From contig OX419762.1 of NCBI GenBank assembly GCA_948567375.1, forward strand, positions 52,433,034-52,497,033: a DNA stretch of 64,000 nucleotides. The letters are read 5' to 3'. A model generated the notes under the pieces. The model saw only the letters and a program-made list of their open reading frames with translations, ran no database searches and had not been told where the DNA came from. The position numbers were made by a program, and so were the translations under genes. This DNA comes from Lunularia cruciata. Its lineage: Eukaryota > Streptophyta > Marchantiopsida > Lunulariales > Lunulariaceae. Positions 1 to 9,969 of the stretch are shown in pieces. The stretch's first letter is position 1. Each line of letters begins with the position of its first letter.

Positions 1-375
1 TCCTCACTCTCTTCTTGTGGAGGATCATTCTTGAGATCCTAACCCACTCTTCTTGTAGTGAATTTGCAATTTGCATGACTTTAGATCAACTATGAATAGG
101 GACAAGGTAATGTCTAGACATTGTGCTGCTCCTTGCAGAACTCTTGATTTTATAGTCCTGCGTTGCTTGGTCATTTTGTAGTTGCTTCTACGCTCTAGTC
201 ACCAATTCTATGAGGTTTTTTTTGTCACAATCAAGAACTTCTTGATCCCAAGGTCATCACTTTCTTCCCACGTACTTTCTTGATTGGCAATCCCCAAAGA
301 AGTTTGTTATAGGTTCTTTGGATCAAGCTACGCTACCCAATATGAAGTCCCCTTCTTTCTCTTGTCCATCTCGAG
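1..375. other. Non-coding flank left of the first LTR
   Basis: No open reading frame of note lies here. On the minus strand a short stretch reads like a decayed retroelement polyprotein tail (a tryptophan/glutamate-rich patch near 240-300), which could be the chromodomain end of an oppositely oriented gypsy copy. It is too short to support that. Confidence 0.25.
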
Positions 376-459
376 TGTAACAATATGGAGTTTAGTGATG
401 AAGTTAGTCGGACTTACAAAGTAGCACATAAGACAAATTAACCTAGACTATTCCGGAAG

Positions 460-680
460 TATCTAGGAAGCTTCTTGGGAAGCTTCCCAACTAGCATAGC
501 TTGCACCGCAAGTAAGTAGCTTCTTGAAGGAAGCTTCTAAAAGCTTCCAACTAGCTTAGCTTGCATGTCAAGTAGGCGGCTTCTAGAAGGAAGCTTCTTG
601 AGAAGCTTCCTAGTTAACTTGGCTTGCACTCTAAGAAAGCGGCTTGAGGAACTTCTTGAGAAGCTTCTCAAGGGCCTTAT
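460..680 (+). repeat. Degenerate palindromic tandem repeats inside the LTR
   Basis: Three to four imperfect units of about 60 bp follow one another. Each pairs an AAGCTTCT/AGAAGCTT palindrome with a 'TAGCTTGCA' motif (GGCTTGCAC in the last unit). The same array is present in both LTRs of the minus-strand element (about 8085-8290 and 13225-13430). It lies in U3, just upstream of the TATA box. Confidence 0.75.
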
Positions 681-688
681 ATGCTACC

Positions 689-696
689 TATAAATA
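689..696 (+). promoter_or_regulatory. LTR TATA box (element A)
   Basis: The sequence TATAAATA lies about 105 bp before the LTR end, at the position expected for the U3 promoter. The equivalent box is kept in both LTRs of element B (8058-8065 and 13204-13211, minus strand). Confidence 0.6.
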
Positions 697-801
697 CCAA
701 AGCCAAAGCTCATGCTAGGCATTCAGAGTTTTCCCTCATTCAAGTGTCCCAATGTGAGTTTCCATTCTCTTATTTCTCTCCTTGGTCTTGGTCTTTTACA
801 T

Positions 802-813
802 TGGTATCAGAGC
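802..813 (+). other. Primer-binding site, initiator-tRNA-Met type
   Basis: TGGTATCAGAGC follows one base after the LTR end. This is the standard primer site complementary to the 3' end of plant initiator tRNA-Met, and it fixes the LTR boundary and element orientation. Confidence 0.9.
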
Positions 814-1069
814 AAGAATGGGATGGATGGAATTTATGGACCACCAAATCCACTTCCGCCAATATTGGGATTTTTATGTCCAAATATTACCCAAGCACCA
901 CTTCACACAATTCATCACCTCACGCTTTGGGCAAGATTTTCTACATATGATCACCATGTTTGAGGAACCCTTGATACTGCCGGTTGTCACTTATGGAGAA
1001 AGGTGGATGTGTTGTATCTTTGTGTTAATCAATTAGATAAATTGGGAGTAGTAGGATAGAGTAGTAGCT

Positions 1070-1990
1070 ATGGCAACAATACCGGATGTTGTCCTTGCAA
1101 TGCAGCAAAAAATTGAGCATCTTACTTGATTGTTGGATGAACAAGACCAACAACAATGAGAACATATAGAGAGAGCACCAGTTTGAGATGGAGAAGATTG
1201 TATTTGATTTCCAAAACCTAAGGTGTTTGAAGGCAAGAATTTTTTGGGGACAGTGGAGAACTTTGTGTTTGATTGCAAACATTTCTTCAAAGCCACCAAT
1301 CTTAAAGATGAACGAAAAAAAATTCTCTTGGCTTCTAGCCAATTGGATGGTGTAGCAAAACTTTGGTAGTGATTTTGAGTGGAGCAAGCTGAACGACAGA
1401 TTGTTGCACCAATCTTGACATGGATGGAATTCAAGGATGCAATAATTGGTTGATTTCAAACTATAAATGCCACCTAAGCCATGCAAGATAAATTGGCGGA
1501 GTTGAAGCAGAGTGGCTCAGTAAGAGGCTATATCACACATTTTTAGAACATCATGCAAATTCCAGATATACAAGAAGGAGAAGTTCTGGATCAATTTGTG
1601 CGGGGATTGAAGTCACAAACCAAATTGGAGGTGACCATGCAAGACCACAAAATGTAGAAAAAGCCATGCAATTGGCTGAGCACTTTGATTCCTTGGTTGC
1701 GACAACTTGGTCTTGACCTCGACTTACACCAAGCTTACTAGTACAATACGCACGGGTGGAAGAACTAGCACCAATGGAGATTGATGCTATCCAACGGAGG
1801 CCACTTGGTGCAACAGATAGAGAAAGATTGTGACAAAATGGAGGTTGTTTTTATTGTCACCAAGTTGGACATTGCATTCTTGAATGTCCATTTAGGAATG
1901 AGCGACCCCAACAAGTTGCCCAGATAGAGTTTGTGGAACCGAATGATCAGGGAATCAAAGAATCCCAGTAGGAGATTTTGAGCCACCTAC
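1070..1990 (+). pseudogene. Relic gag gene of element A
   Basis: The reading begins ATG at 1070 and runs with stops and frameshifts to about 1990. It contains a retrotransposon-gag-like core (Phe-Glu-Gly motif near 1220, then the helical capsid-like region) and a CCHC zinc knuckle at 1845-1887 (C-x2-C-x4-H-x4-C). Relatives of these segments occur in the same order on the minus strand at 11940-12855. An in-frame TGA about 16 codons after the start is also present in the second copy. The nucleocapsid knuckle normally binds element RNA during particle assembly. This copy is dead. Confidence 0.75.
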
Positions 1991-1997
1991 TAAGAGC

Positions 1998-2762
1998 TTG
2001 ATTAGTTCCAATGGGATTGAAGGCTTGACCTATGCAAGTTTGCTTCACTTGCAAGGTATGATATCTAATTGGGGTTTTAGGATTTTGGTTAATTCTGGAA
2101 GTTCAAAGAATTGCATGTCTATGCAAGTAGTAAAGGAATTGGGTATTCCTATCAACCTAGTGATTGGAAGTAGTTTGATGATGGTGGATGATAGAAAGGG
2201 TTTTGCATTCTGCACCTCGCATCCTGTTACCTTCAAGATTGGGAAGGAGTGTTTGGAGTGTATGAGGTTTGTAGTGGCACCTCTACACTATGATATTATT
2301 CTAGGTCTACCTTGGCTTGAATGTCATAAGGATCAATTTGATTGGACCCAATGCCAAATTCAAGTACAACACCAAGGTAGGAATTTTGGATTAGGTTGTT
2401 TGGCACCTCTGAGTAAGACACCTAAGAATTATCAGTCCCAAGATGGGAAGTTTGTCAAGAAGGTAGCCATAGAGCAAACCTTGAAGGGAGTGGAGTCCCA
2501 ATATGAGAAGTTTGACAAGAAGGCAACCAGGGAGCACGCTTGGAAGAGAGATGAGTCCCTAGAAGGGAAGTTGGTTAGTAAAGCAGCCATAGAGCAAGCT
2601 TTTGAGGAAGATAAGTTTGTATTTGCGGTGTGGATCAAGCCAATTGCACAAGAAAAATTGGAGAAGGGCAAAGAGCCTCATCAAGCAATGGTTGATTGGA
2701 TAGTTCTGGAGTTTGCAGATGTGTTTCCAGATGATCTGCCAAAGGGATTACCCTCCGATTGA
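1998..2762 (+). pseudogene. Aspartic protease and linker of element A polyprotein
   Basis: This open stretch of 254 codons encodes a retropepsin-like domain followed by a linker. The active-site region reads Leu-Val-Asn-Ser-Gly-Ser-Ser, so the catalytic aspartate is replaced by asparagine, and the conserved hydrophobic-hydrophobic-Gly motif appears as Ile-Leu-Gly-Leu-Pro-Trp-Leu. The linker contains three 20-residue repeats (2436-2615). The frame ends at a stop just before the reverse transcriptase. In active gypsy elements this domain cleaves the Gag-Pol polyprotein. Loss of the aspartate implies no activity here. Confidence 0.78.
2436..2615 (+). repeat. Three 60-bp tandem repeats in the protease-RT linker
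   Basis: Three consecutive 20-residue units, each starting Ser-x-x-x-Lys and containing an Ala-Ile/Arg-Glu-x-Ala/Thr motif, make up 180 bp. The minus-strand element has three matching units at 11305-11483. Confidence 0.75.
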
Positions 2763-3392
2763 GGTATGTTCTTCAAGATCAAGTAATTGCCAAGGAGTAC
2801 TCCAATGAGTAGACCGATCTATTGGCTCTCACCAAAGGAGTTGGAGGAGTTGTGAACAACACTTACAGAGTTGTTAGAGAAGGACTTCATACAACATAGT
2901 ACCTTGCCTTGGAGAGCATGATACTATTTGTTCCAAAGAAAAATGGAGGACTTCATTTTTGTATTGATTATTATGGGCTCAATAAGCAAACCGTGAAGAA
3001 TGCATATCCCTTGCCTTGGATCGATGACTTGCTTGATCAACTAAGTGGAGCATGCTACTTTTCCAAGTTGGATCTTTGTAGTGACAATAGCTGCTACAAA
3101 GATCCAAGAAGTCAAAGTGTGCCTTTTGGCAGAAGAAGGTTACCTTCTTGGGTCATAAGATCTCATGAGAGGGGATCAAGATGGAAGAAGAGAAAATCAA
3201 GGCCATTACTGATTGGCCTATCCCAAAGGATGCTACAGAAGTACGGGCATTCAATGGATTGGCTAGTTTTTACCAACAGTTCATCCATTATTATACTCAT
3301 GTGGCTGCACCATTGACTGACCTCTTGGGAAAGAACTTGAGTTTCTAGTGGACCACTTAGCATGAAGAAGCATTCCAAAAGTTAAAGCAAAC
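2763..3392 (+). pseudogene. Reverse transcriptase fragment of element A
   Basis: The N-terminal RT motifs are recognisable: Val-Pro-Lys-Lys-Asn-Gly-Gly near 2930, Tyr-x-Gly-Leu-Asn near 2970, and Tyr-Pro-Leu-Pro near 3005. Sequence then jumps near 3075-3105 to the segment that lies after the catalytic aspartates in element B, so the palm with its Leu-Asp-Asp site is deleted. A perfect 12-bp inverted repeat marks the junction (3070-3081 and 3094-3105). The fragment continues through a post-RT connection segment and ends where a different retroelement begins. Confidence 0.75.
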
Positions 3393-3399
3393 AAGTGGC

Positions 3400-4545
3400 A
3401 TAGACTATAAATTCCTCTCCCCATAGACATGGGAGGCTATGGTGTCATATTGCACAAGGCAATTACACCGGTTGTATATCTAGGAGCATGGGCATTAGTG
3501 GGTCCCTTATTGGTAGATAGGTTCTTACATGAAGGTCCATTTCTATTGGCACCTATCATGATAATCAACTCCAACCCCTATGCATTTCAATCATATATTT
3601 GATTGACTCATGACTCACTACCAAGACCAATATGCACAAAACTACCCTTGTTTGTTGACATTGTATCCCAAGACTCTAGGAAGACTCAAGCAAATCTTAG
3701 TGTGGATATACATCCTCACACTCTTACTAGCATCCTCATTGAGGTGCCTATTCTTGACAGAGCTTGGATTCTTTCTTGTGGTGTGAAAGAAGCCAATACA
3801 TGCCTTTATGCCTCTTTATTGAGAGAGGACTTTTGGTTCACTTGGAGAAGTTTACCATGACACTCTACCTACAACTGGGATTACCACATCCATCACTTCT
3901 AGTGCTAATAGACCAGTATGCATGCTTGGCTACATTCAACATACAAGGCATCCATATTTTGGGTTGTTTTATAGCGGAAGAGCCTACCAGAGTACATGAT
4001 GCACTCCGGGATACAATAGCTTAGATCTTATGATCTACTCATTCCAATATTCAGATTTAGCATTGGTTGGACCTATCGGGACCTTCTCCTCGGGAGTGAG
4101 GGCAGACATAGTCACATTCATGAACAATAGACATATCTTATATGATGTGATGGCCCCAAACCCTCTCCAACCAGAGTCATTGGTTAGAGCAGATTCATAG
4201 GTGGGAGCTACTGCAACCATTGCCACCAGGGGAAGGAGGACCACTATGCTCCACGGCTCACCTCCTACACCTTTGTCCCATTGGCAGTGGAGATCTTTGG
4301 CCATCTCTATCACCATTTTGATGGCCTCCTTTGCAATGCAGCAAGGGATTCACTACAACAAAGAACTGCACTAGCTATCAAGCTAGCGATGCTCACCTCT
4401 TAATATCAGCAGTTGGTATCCGTCACCTTAGAGGATTCACATGCATAGAGTCTTCACCGAGCGGCAATGGCAATAGGAACTCCTTCCACATTTAGACCAC
4501 TCCCTCCCCGTCTACTAGACATACCTTTGGAGGACCTATATAATA
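3400..4545 (+). pseudogene. C-terminal relic of another reverse-transcriptase element
   Basis: Scattered frames read as the part downstream of an RT core. A Gly-Ala-Trp-Ala-Leu-Val-Gly-Pro-Leu motif lies near 3487-3520, and a decayed zinc-binding-like pattern (Cys...Asp/Asn-Ile-Gln-Gly-x-His-x-Leu-Gly-Cys) near 3915-3970 is followed by a Glu-x-Thr-Arg-Val-His-Asp-Ala-Leu-Arg-Asp stretch. Near 4260-4320 a Phe-Val-Pro-Leu-Ala-Val-Glu motif precedes an alanine-rich helix. The relic at 13512-15440 has the same order of motifs in different sequence, so this is a sister family. Many stops. It joins element A at about 3392-3400. Confidence 0.55.
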
Positions 4546-6748
4546 TTTTAGGAGTAGGTTAATTTGTGTGTTACTTTGGTTCTTTTTCGATGTACTGCTT
4601 TGACCATTGTTTCTCCTCAACCTTTTAGGCACTTTTGGCTTGGGTCTAGGCCTCAGTTGCTCCATTTACACTTCTACGTGGTTTTGTATTCCCTCTTTTC
4701 CCTTAGGAGTATTCCATTTGGACTTCGAGCTTTCAGGTTGCTAGTCTTGCCAAAGACTAGAATTCACGAAAAGAAAAAAAGAAAGACCCAACCTAGTGTG
4801 ATTACAAGAAAGATGAGAAGACCTCATCCAGAGGAACAAGTAAAAGACAAAGGGCGTAAAATGGAGCTAAACCCCAATAGTATCGAATTTACAAAAAGCC
4901 GGTGAGGAAAGAGGACTTACGTGACACGCACAGAAACGATGACAGAAACGATATTGACGGAGAGTTTAAAAGCTCTTGAGAAGACTGGAATTAATACTCC
5001 AATCTTTGAGGACCTGTAGTAAAATTGAGGTATTGTAATTACGCACCAGATCTGGAAACAACAAGGAATCGAGGGATAGGAAACAGATTCGTATGTATAA
5101 GTGTGTCTACATATTAGAGTCAAATCCTGTTGGCATGACCAAATCCAGTTGTTAGCCTGTGAATATGACCGAAATGATTTGCTACTCGAGGCTACGACTG
5201 GTACAGCACTCCATTTCCTTATTTACTGTCCAGGTATCGTAGAGGTGTGAGTCTTGTAAATACTATTCATTCGCGCACGAGCAACAGGAAAGTTGTTCTG
5301 TGCACCGCCTTTTCCAAGGTCGGCTGATGTCACCTCTTGTTCTTCCGAAGCAAGTGGATTCGACACCTTGAAAGATAGTGAGGGGAGACGTCTGAACAAG
5401 GACCGTGAGACGATAGTGAGTAAAGGTTCAGAAGAGAATTTAAAACCAAGATAAGGGAGACCTCAAACAACCTCATCCTTCATTTGCGCCAACCAACAGA
5501 AGTAGAATATGATGAGGAGAGCAAGGAGAAGAATAGAACAAATTTTTCTACGTCGTTACTAAGAAGAATGTTTCTACAGCTTGCGGTAGTAGACCAATGA
5601 TACCCCTCGACTAATGATATCCCTACAATGTACCGTACCTTCCTTGAATACTCAATCATACTTGACAAAAAGGCGATAGATACGGCAATTTGTTACCGAC
5701 TATATTACAGTCTACACGTTCCTCATTCTTGGACGAAGTTCATGTGAACTGAAAGAAAGTAGGTTAACGGTAGTTTTCCCCGAAGAGAGTGGTGCGTGTT
5801 TGTGGCTATATCACTGAAATTCGGTCATCTTTCTCTGATCCGAAGAATTAGTCAAACTTCTGAAGGGCCAATGAGGAATGAATTGGTCTCATAACTGAAA
5901 ACTACAAAAGACTCCAGATCCGACACAACGTTTATCACGGAAGCAGCTGCAAAGTTTCCCCCACAAACTCCTGAACACACTCTCATTCGCTGGGAAACCT
6001 GTGCCTTTCGGAAGGTGCTTTAGCTTCCCTGCGCGCCAACGTCACCTTATGACGCTCTAGAATATCACGGCAAATCCTCAATCACCGTGATCCATGGCTG
6101 CCATGTTCTCTGCTATGATGAAACCTGCGGTCCCGAATATACCTCATGATATCCAACCGACGCTTCCGGCTACAAGAAAGCCCTGACAAAAGCATTGATG
6201 ATTAAATTCGGTACTTTCATAGAGAATGCCACACCAAACTTACGGCGAGAGTTCGGGAGAGTGTGGAGACGTGGAGTGTGGAGGGGGAGAAATGTGAGAA
6301 GAAAGATTTATAATTTGTGAGTGCTCTCTAGCATATAGCACTTGAGTGAATAGTATATTCTGTTCCTTTCTCAAATTCGACCCCATTAGTACCTAGATTG
6401 AAGACTATGGAGAATTGAATAGCAAGTTATGGGGATTTTTAAATTTTGTTGGGTTTAGAGTAATCATTAACATTGAGAGTGATGTGTTTGGAATTTTCAT
6501 TTCTAATCTCTCTGTTTTCATAATTGAAAACCATGATGAGCCGGGAGTTTTCATTTCTAATTTAGTTCTACAATTTTTTGAAATGAAAATTGAAAGTTAT
6601 GAGAATTTATAGTTTTTAGGGTTTGAAGAGATTATATTTTATAACTGAAAATTTTATTTCTTTTCTTATGTGAGTTGAGATGTGAAGGGTTGTGGTTTTG
6701 CAGATATGGGCAGATATGTCATGTGATACCATTGTTATTCTTGTGTGC
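4546..6748. other. Intergenic, no gene recognised
   Basis: Only short frames without family resemblance occur here. The AT content rises near 6400-6660. I see no LTR ends, tRNA or conserved coding block. Confidence 0.4.
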
Positions 6749-7954
6749 CATGGCTACACCTCCCCATGTGGGGCCGCCTAGAGCGGCTCAGGATACACCA
6801 TGCCCAGTGTCACCAAGGCTTTATCTCGCAAGGGGTAAAGACCCATGTGGGAAGGATTCCCAAGGGCTATGATTGGAGCACTTGGGATGCTCATGTGAAG
6901 CAAGCAACCACATAACAGCAATAAAGGAAGCATTTTTATGCATGCTTCCTTTATCCCTTTGTTTACCGCTCTAGGGATATTGATCGAGTCGTGAGAGTGG
7001 TTAGCTTCTTAGACAAATTGCATTTTGGGGTTATTTAGACTAGTTTTCCATGTCCACGTCTATTCCATAGGTTCTCCCGTACACTCCATGATGAGGTTAG
7101 ATATGTTTTTTGCCTACCACTTGATCGTTTGGCACATGATCCCTTGGACGAGTTGGCATGGTTCCTCTTCCTCTTACTCCCTCGATGGTATCTTGTTATG
7201 CTAGAGGAGGACATGTGGGGCATAGAGAGATAGCTGCTAGATTTTGTCAATTTTGAGCAAGAGATTGGACGGCCCTTCAAGAAGAGTCTATTACGGCTCC
7301 ACATTTTAAGAGACAGGTGTTGCCATAGAATACCACATAGTACACTTGACTATGATGGTGTAGGACATTGAGTCATGAGGGAGAGTTTAGTAGAGCACCA
7401 TGAGCACTACACCTTTTGTCTATGGCTAGTCCTACTGATGAGACTATCTTTTCCTTACGCTCACTACAGCATATGGCAGTAGAAGGACTACCACTAGAGG
7501 TCTTAGATTATCAGCCGGAGTAGCCTTGATGTATTAACAAGTCACTTTTTGCACAAGCATTATGCACTACCCCTCACTTTTCCTCAAAAGCCTTGTCAAG
7601 GATGGTATATGAGCACCTTAGAGATTGATTTCAAGTGGATGATCCTTCTAGTGCTTTTTCTGAGTTGTTTTAGGTGGCTATAGTAGTAGAAAGAGGAGAA
7701 ATTCCTATGTCTATTAGTTGAGTGTTAGGTGCTAGTTGAATTCTTGCGATGGAGAAGGACACAGAGTGCATTAGACCAATTGCTATTGGAGAGATCTTTT
7801 TGCATTTGGTTAGTCGTACCATTGTCCTTCAGCATTGTTCTCACTTTTGACAACACCTTGGTCCACATTAGTTTGGAGTAGTTACACCTAGAGGATGTGA
7901 ACCTATATCTCTACCTATGTGCGCACTCCTAGATATCCATCCGGAGTAGGTTGG
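6749..7954 (+). pseudogene. Reverse-transcriptase relic, left half
   Basis: A decayed coding region starts near an ATG at 6749 and can be followed across three frames. Late motifs are clear: Leu-Ser-Arg-Met-Val-Tyr-Glu-His-Leu near 7592, Val-Leu-Gly-Ala-Ser near 7722, Ile-Arg-Pro-Ile-Ala-Ile-Gly-Glu at 7770-7793, and a Phe-Gly-Val...Pro-Arg-Gly-Cys-Glu block near 7870-7905. These are the segments before the RT palm in a reverse-transcriptase family I associate with moss genomes. The frame is cut at 7954 by insertion of gypsy element B and resumes in phase at 13512. Several stops look like G-to-A or C-to-T changes of Trp, Gln or Arg codons. Confidence 0.65.
7950..7954 (+). repeat. Left target-site duplication of element B
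   Basis: GTTGG here matches GTTGT at 13512-13516 in four of five bases. The two copies directly flank the LTR ends, and the interrupted coding sequence continues correctly when one copy is removed. Confidence 0.75.
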
Positions 7955-8365
7955 TGTAAAAGTCCAAGACCAAGGAGAGAAATAGGAGATGGAAACTCAC
8001 ATTGGGATATTTGAATGTGAGAAAACTCCAAATGTCTAGCATGAGCTTTGGTTTTGGTATTTATAGATAACATAAAAAGCCCTTGAGAAGCTTCTCAAGA
8101 AGTTTCATTGAGCAGCTTTCTTAGAGTGCAAGCCAAGTTAACCAAGAAGCTTCTCAAGAAGCTTCCTTCTAGAAGTTGCCTACTTGGCGTGCAAGCTAAG
8201 CTACTTGGAAGCTTCTAGAAGCTACCTGCTTGGCATGCAAGTTATGCTAATCAAGAAGCTTCCCAAGAAGTTTCCTAGATGCTTCTAGAATATTTTGGAC
8301 TAATTTGACTTATTCTCTAATTTGTTAGCCTTACTAACTACGGCACTAAACTCCATATTGTTACA
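7955..8365 (-). repeat. 3' LTR of element B
   Basis: On the minus strand it runs TGTAACAATATGG to CTTTTACA, 411 bp, matching the LTR at 13100-13511 and the plus-strand LTR at 376-800. It keeps the TATA box (8058-8065) and the palindromic AAGCTT array. Confidence 0.9.
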
Positions 8366-8382
8366 TATTCCTCCACCGCTAG
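8366..8382 (-). other. Polypurine tract of element B
   Basis: On the minus strand a purine-rich run (GGTGGAGGAATA) abuts the start of the 3' LTR, where the plus-strand primer is normally made during reverse transcription. Confidence 0.6.
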
Positions 8383-8579
8383 TTGGTGATGTCCTCGTTG
8401 CCAATGAAGCTTCAAACTCCTAGATGGCTGTCTGTGTATTTTGGAGGTGAGAAAGAGGTTTCCATGTGGCATCATGAAGGGGATACCTTTTCCAAGGGAC
8501 CTTGTACTCTGTATGTTGTCAGCATCCTCGTTGAATGTGGTGACATGCAAAGATATGATCAACTTTGTACTCCTCATGA

Positions 8580-9785
8580 TCATTGATAAGATGGAAGGAG
8601 GAGGAGGTTGGACACAAGAGGAAAAAGAAGATGGCTAGGAACAAAGGGTTTCAACTTGGAAATGTGAAAGATAGGGTGGATGCACATATGACAAGGTAAG
8701 GCAAGGCAATAAGCAACTTTAGAGATGATTTGGGTGATATCAAAGTGTCCTATCCAATTAGGGGTAATTTTATGAACTTGGGTATCAAGTGGGAGGGGTA
8801 GGTTACTAGAGGATAGCATGAATTTATCACCAACTTCAAAGGTGAGATCACGATGATGGTGGTTTGCATATTGTTTCTGACAATTCTAAGCAACAAGGAA
8901 GTGAGATTTGGCTTGTTGGAGAGATTAGGATATGGTGGTCAAGAAGGTTGAAGTATGAAGGACCTGAGATGGTGGAGGAGCAAGAAGAGAATCTGGAACA
9001 AGCGGATCTTGGCCAAAATTGAGAAAGAAAGGAGAAAATCTTGTGCTTGCCTGTTTGGAGTTATTGTAGGCAAATTTTGCAACTACAAAACATTCATCCC
9101 AATTGGTATGGTAGGCATTGACGAAAGCACACAGCATATCCTCCAAGGTATGATTTGCATGTTCAGTTTGTCCATCAGTTTGAGGATGATAGGCCATGGA
9201 CAAAGCAAGCTTGGTGTTGAGCATCTGGAAGAGTGCTTGCCAAAACTTCCCAAGGATCTCGGTCGGAGATGAGTATACATGGCATCCCATGATACTTGAA
9301 GACATTGTTGAAGTGGATTTACGCCAAGGTTGGAGCATCCATAGTATCAAAGTTTGGTGCCAAGTGGATTTTCTTACTAAGCTTATCCACAAACACCACG
9401 ATTGTTGTGTGTTCGTTCTTTGTCTTGGGCAAGGATGTGATGAGATCCAAGCTCACATGTTCCTATTGAGCGGATGGAATGGGGAGTGGTTGAAGGAGTC
9501 CACTCGGCTTCTGGTTGCTAGCCTTGTTACATTGGTAGCTCTCACACGGTTGAACAAACTCTTGAATATCTCGTGTCATGTTGGGCCACACCATTGGCGT
9601 TAGAGGGTATCCAAGGTCTTGTCTATACCCATGTGACCAGCTATTGTTAAATCATGGGCTTCTTGAAGGCACACAATTTGGAGATCACCTTTGGCTCGAA
9701 TATATTTGGTCCTCATGGAATAGAAGGCCTTCCTTGAAGAAGAAGGTGTTGTACTACTTGTCGCATGTTGTAAGAAAACCATGTA
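8580..9785 (-). pseudogene. Integrase region of element B
   Basis: Reading down the minus strand there is a partial zinc-binding head (His-x-x-x-Ala-Gly-His-x-Gly near 9620-9650). The catalytic core is broken over several frames and contains the family-typical His-Pro-Gln-Thr-Asp-Gly-Gln-Thr-Glu segment near 9165-9190 with the final catalytic Glu, and a helix with Ala-Tyr-Asn near 9025. The tail ends in a beta-rich module with His-Pro-x-Phe-His-Ile-Ser-x-Leu-Lys-Pro near 8620-8660, typical of gypsy integrase C-termini. Integrase inserts the cDNA into host DNA. Stops between 9393 and 9600 make it inactive. Confidence 0.8.
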
Positions 9786-9969
9786 CTATTTGGAAGAAGG
9801 GATCTTGTTGCAGAGCTGATCAAAACTCATGTTGGACCTTGGAATCAATTGACACCGTCATAATTGTTGTTGTGATGAGAGAAAGAGGCTTCAAATCAAG
9901 TCATTGTGATAGAGCATCAAGGATGAAATGGAACCAACCTGGTGTGTACTCAAGTTTGATGTCAAACAA

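Larger units (their letters stand above)
376..800 (+). repeat. 5' LTR of element A
   Basis: It begins TGTAACAATATGG and ends CTTTTACA, giving the usual TG...CA ends, and is followed directly by the primer-binding site. Both LTRs of the minus-strand element at 7955-8365 and 13100-13511 are its reverse-complement relatives. Length is 425 bp. A TATA box lies at 689-696, so the U3 region takes up roughly the first three quarters. Confidence 0.88.
376..3392 (+). mobile_element. Truncated Ty3/gypsy LTR retrotransposon (element A)
   Basis: The order is 5' LTR (376-800), initiator-methionine-type primer-binding site (802-813), gag relic with a CCHC knuckle, aspartic protease, a repeat-rich linker and the first part of reverse transcriptase. 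The protease-to-RT order and close similarity to the element at 7955-13511 place both in one family. RNase H, integrase and the 3' LTR are absent. Homology to the minus-strand copy stops near 3392, where sequence of another retroelement begins. The reverse transcriptase also carries an internal deletion near 3080, and many stops and frameshifts interrupt the frame. The copy cannot be autonomous. Confidence 0.85.

Noticed and set aside
460-680. CRISPR-like array of short repeats
   Set aside because: The units are imperfect, palindromic and part of an LTR present three times. This is a plant genome.
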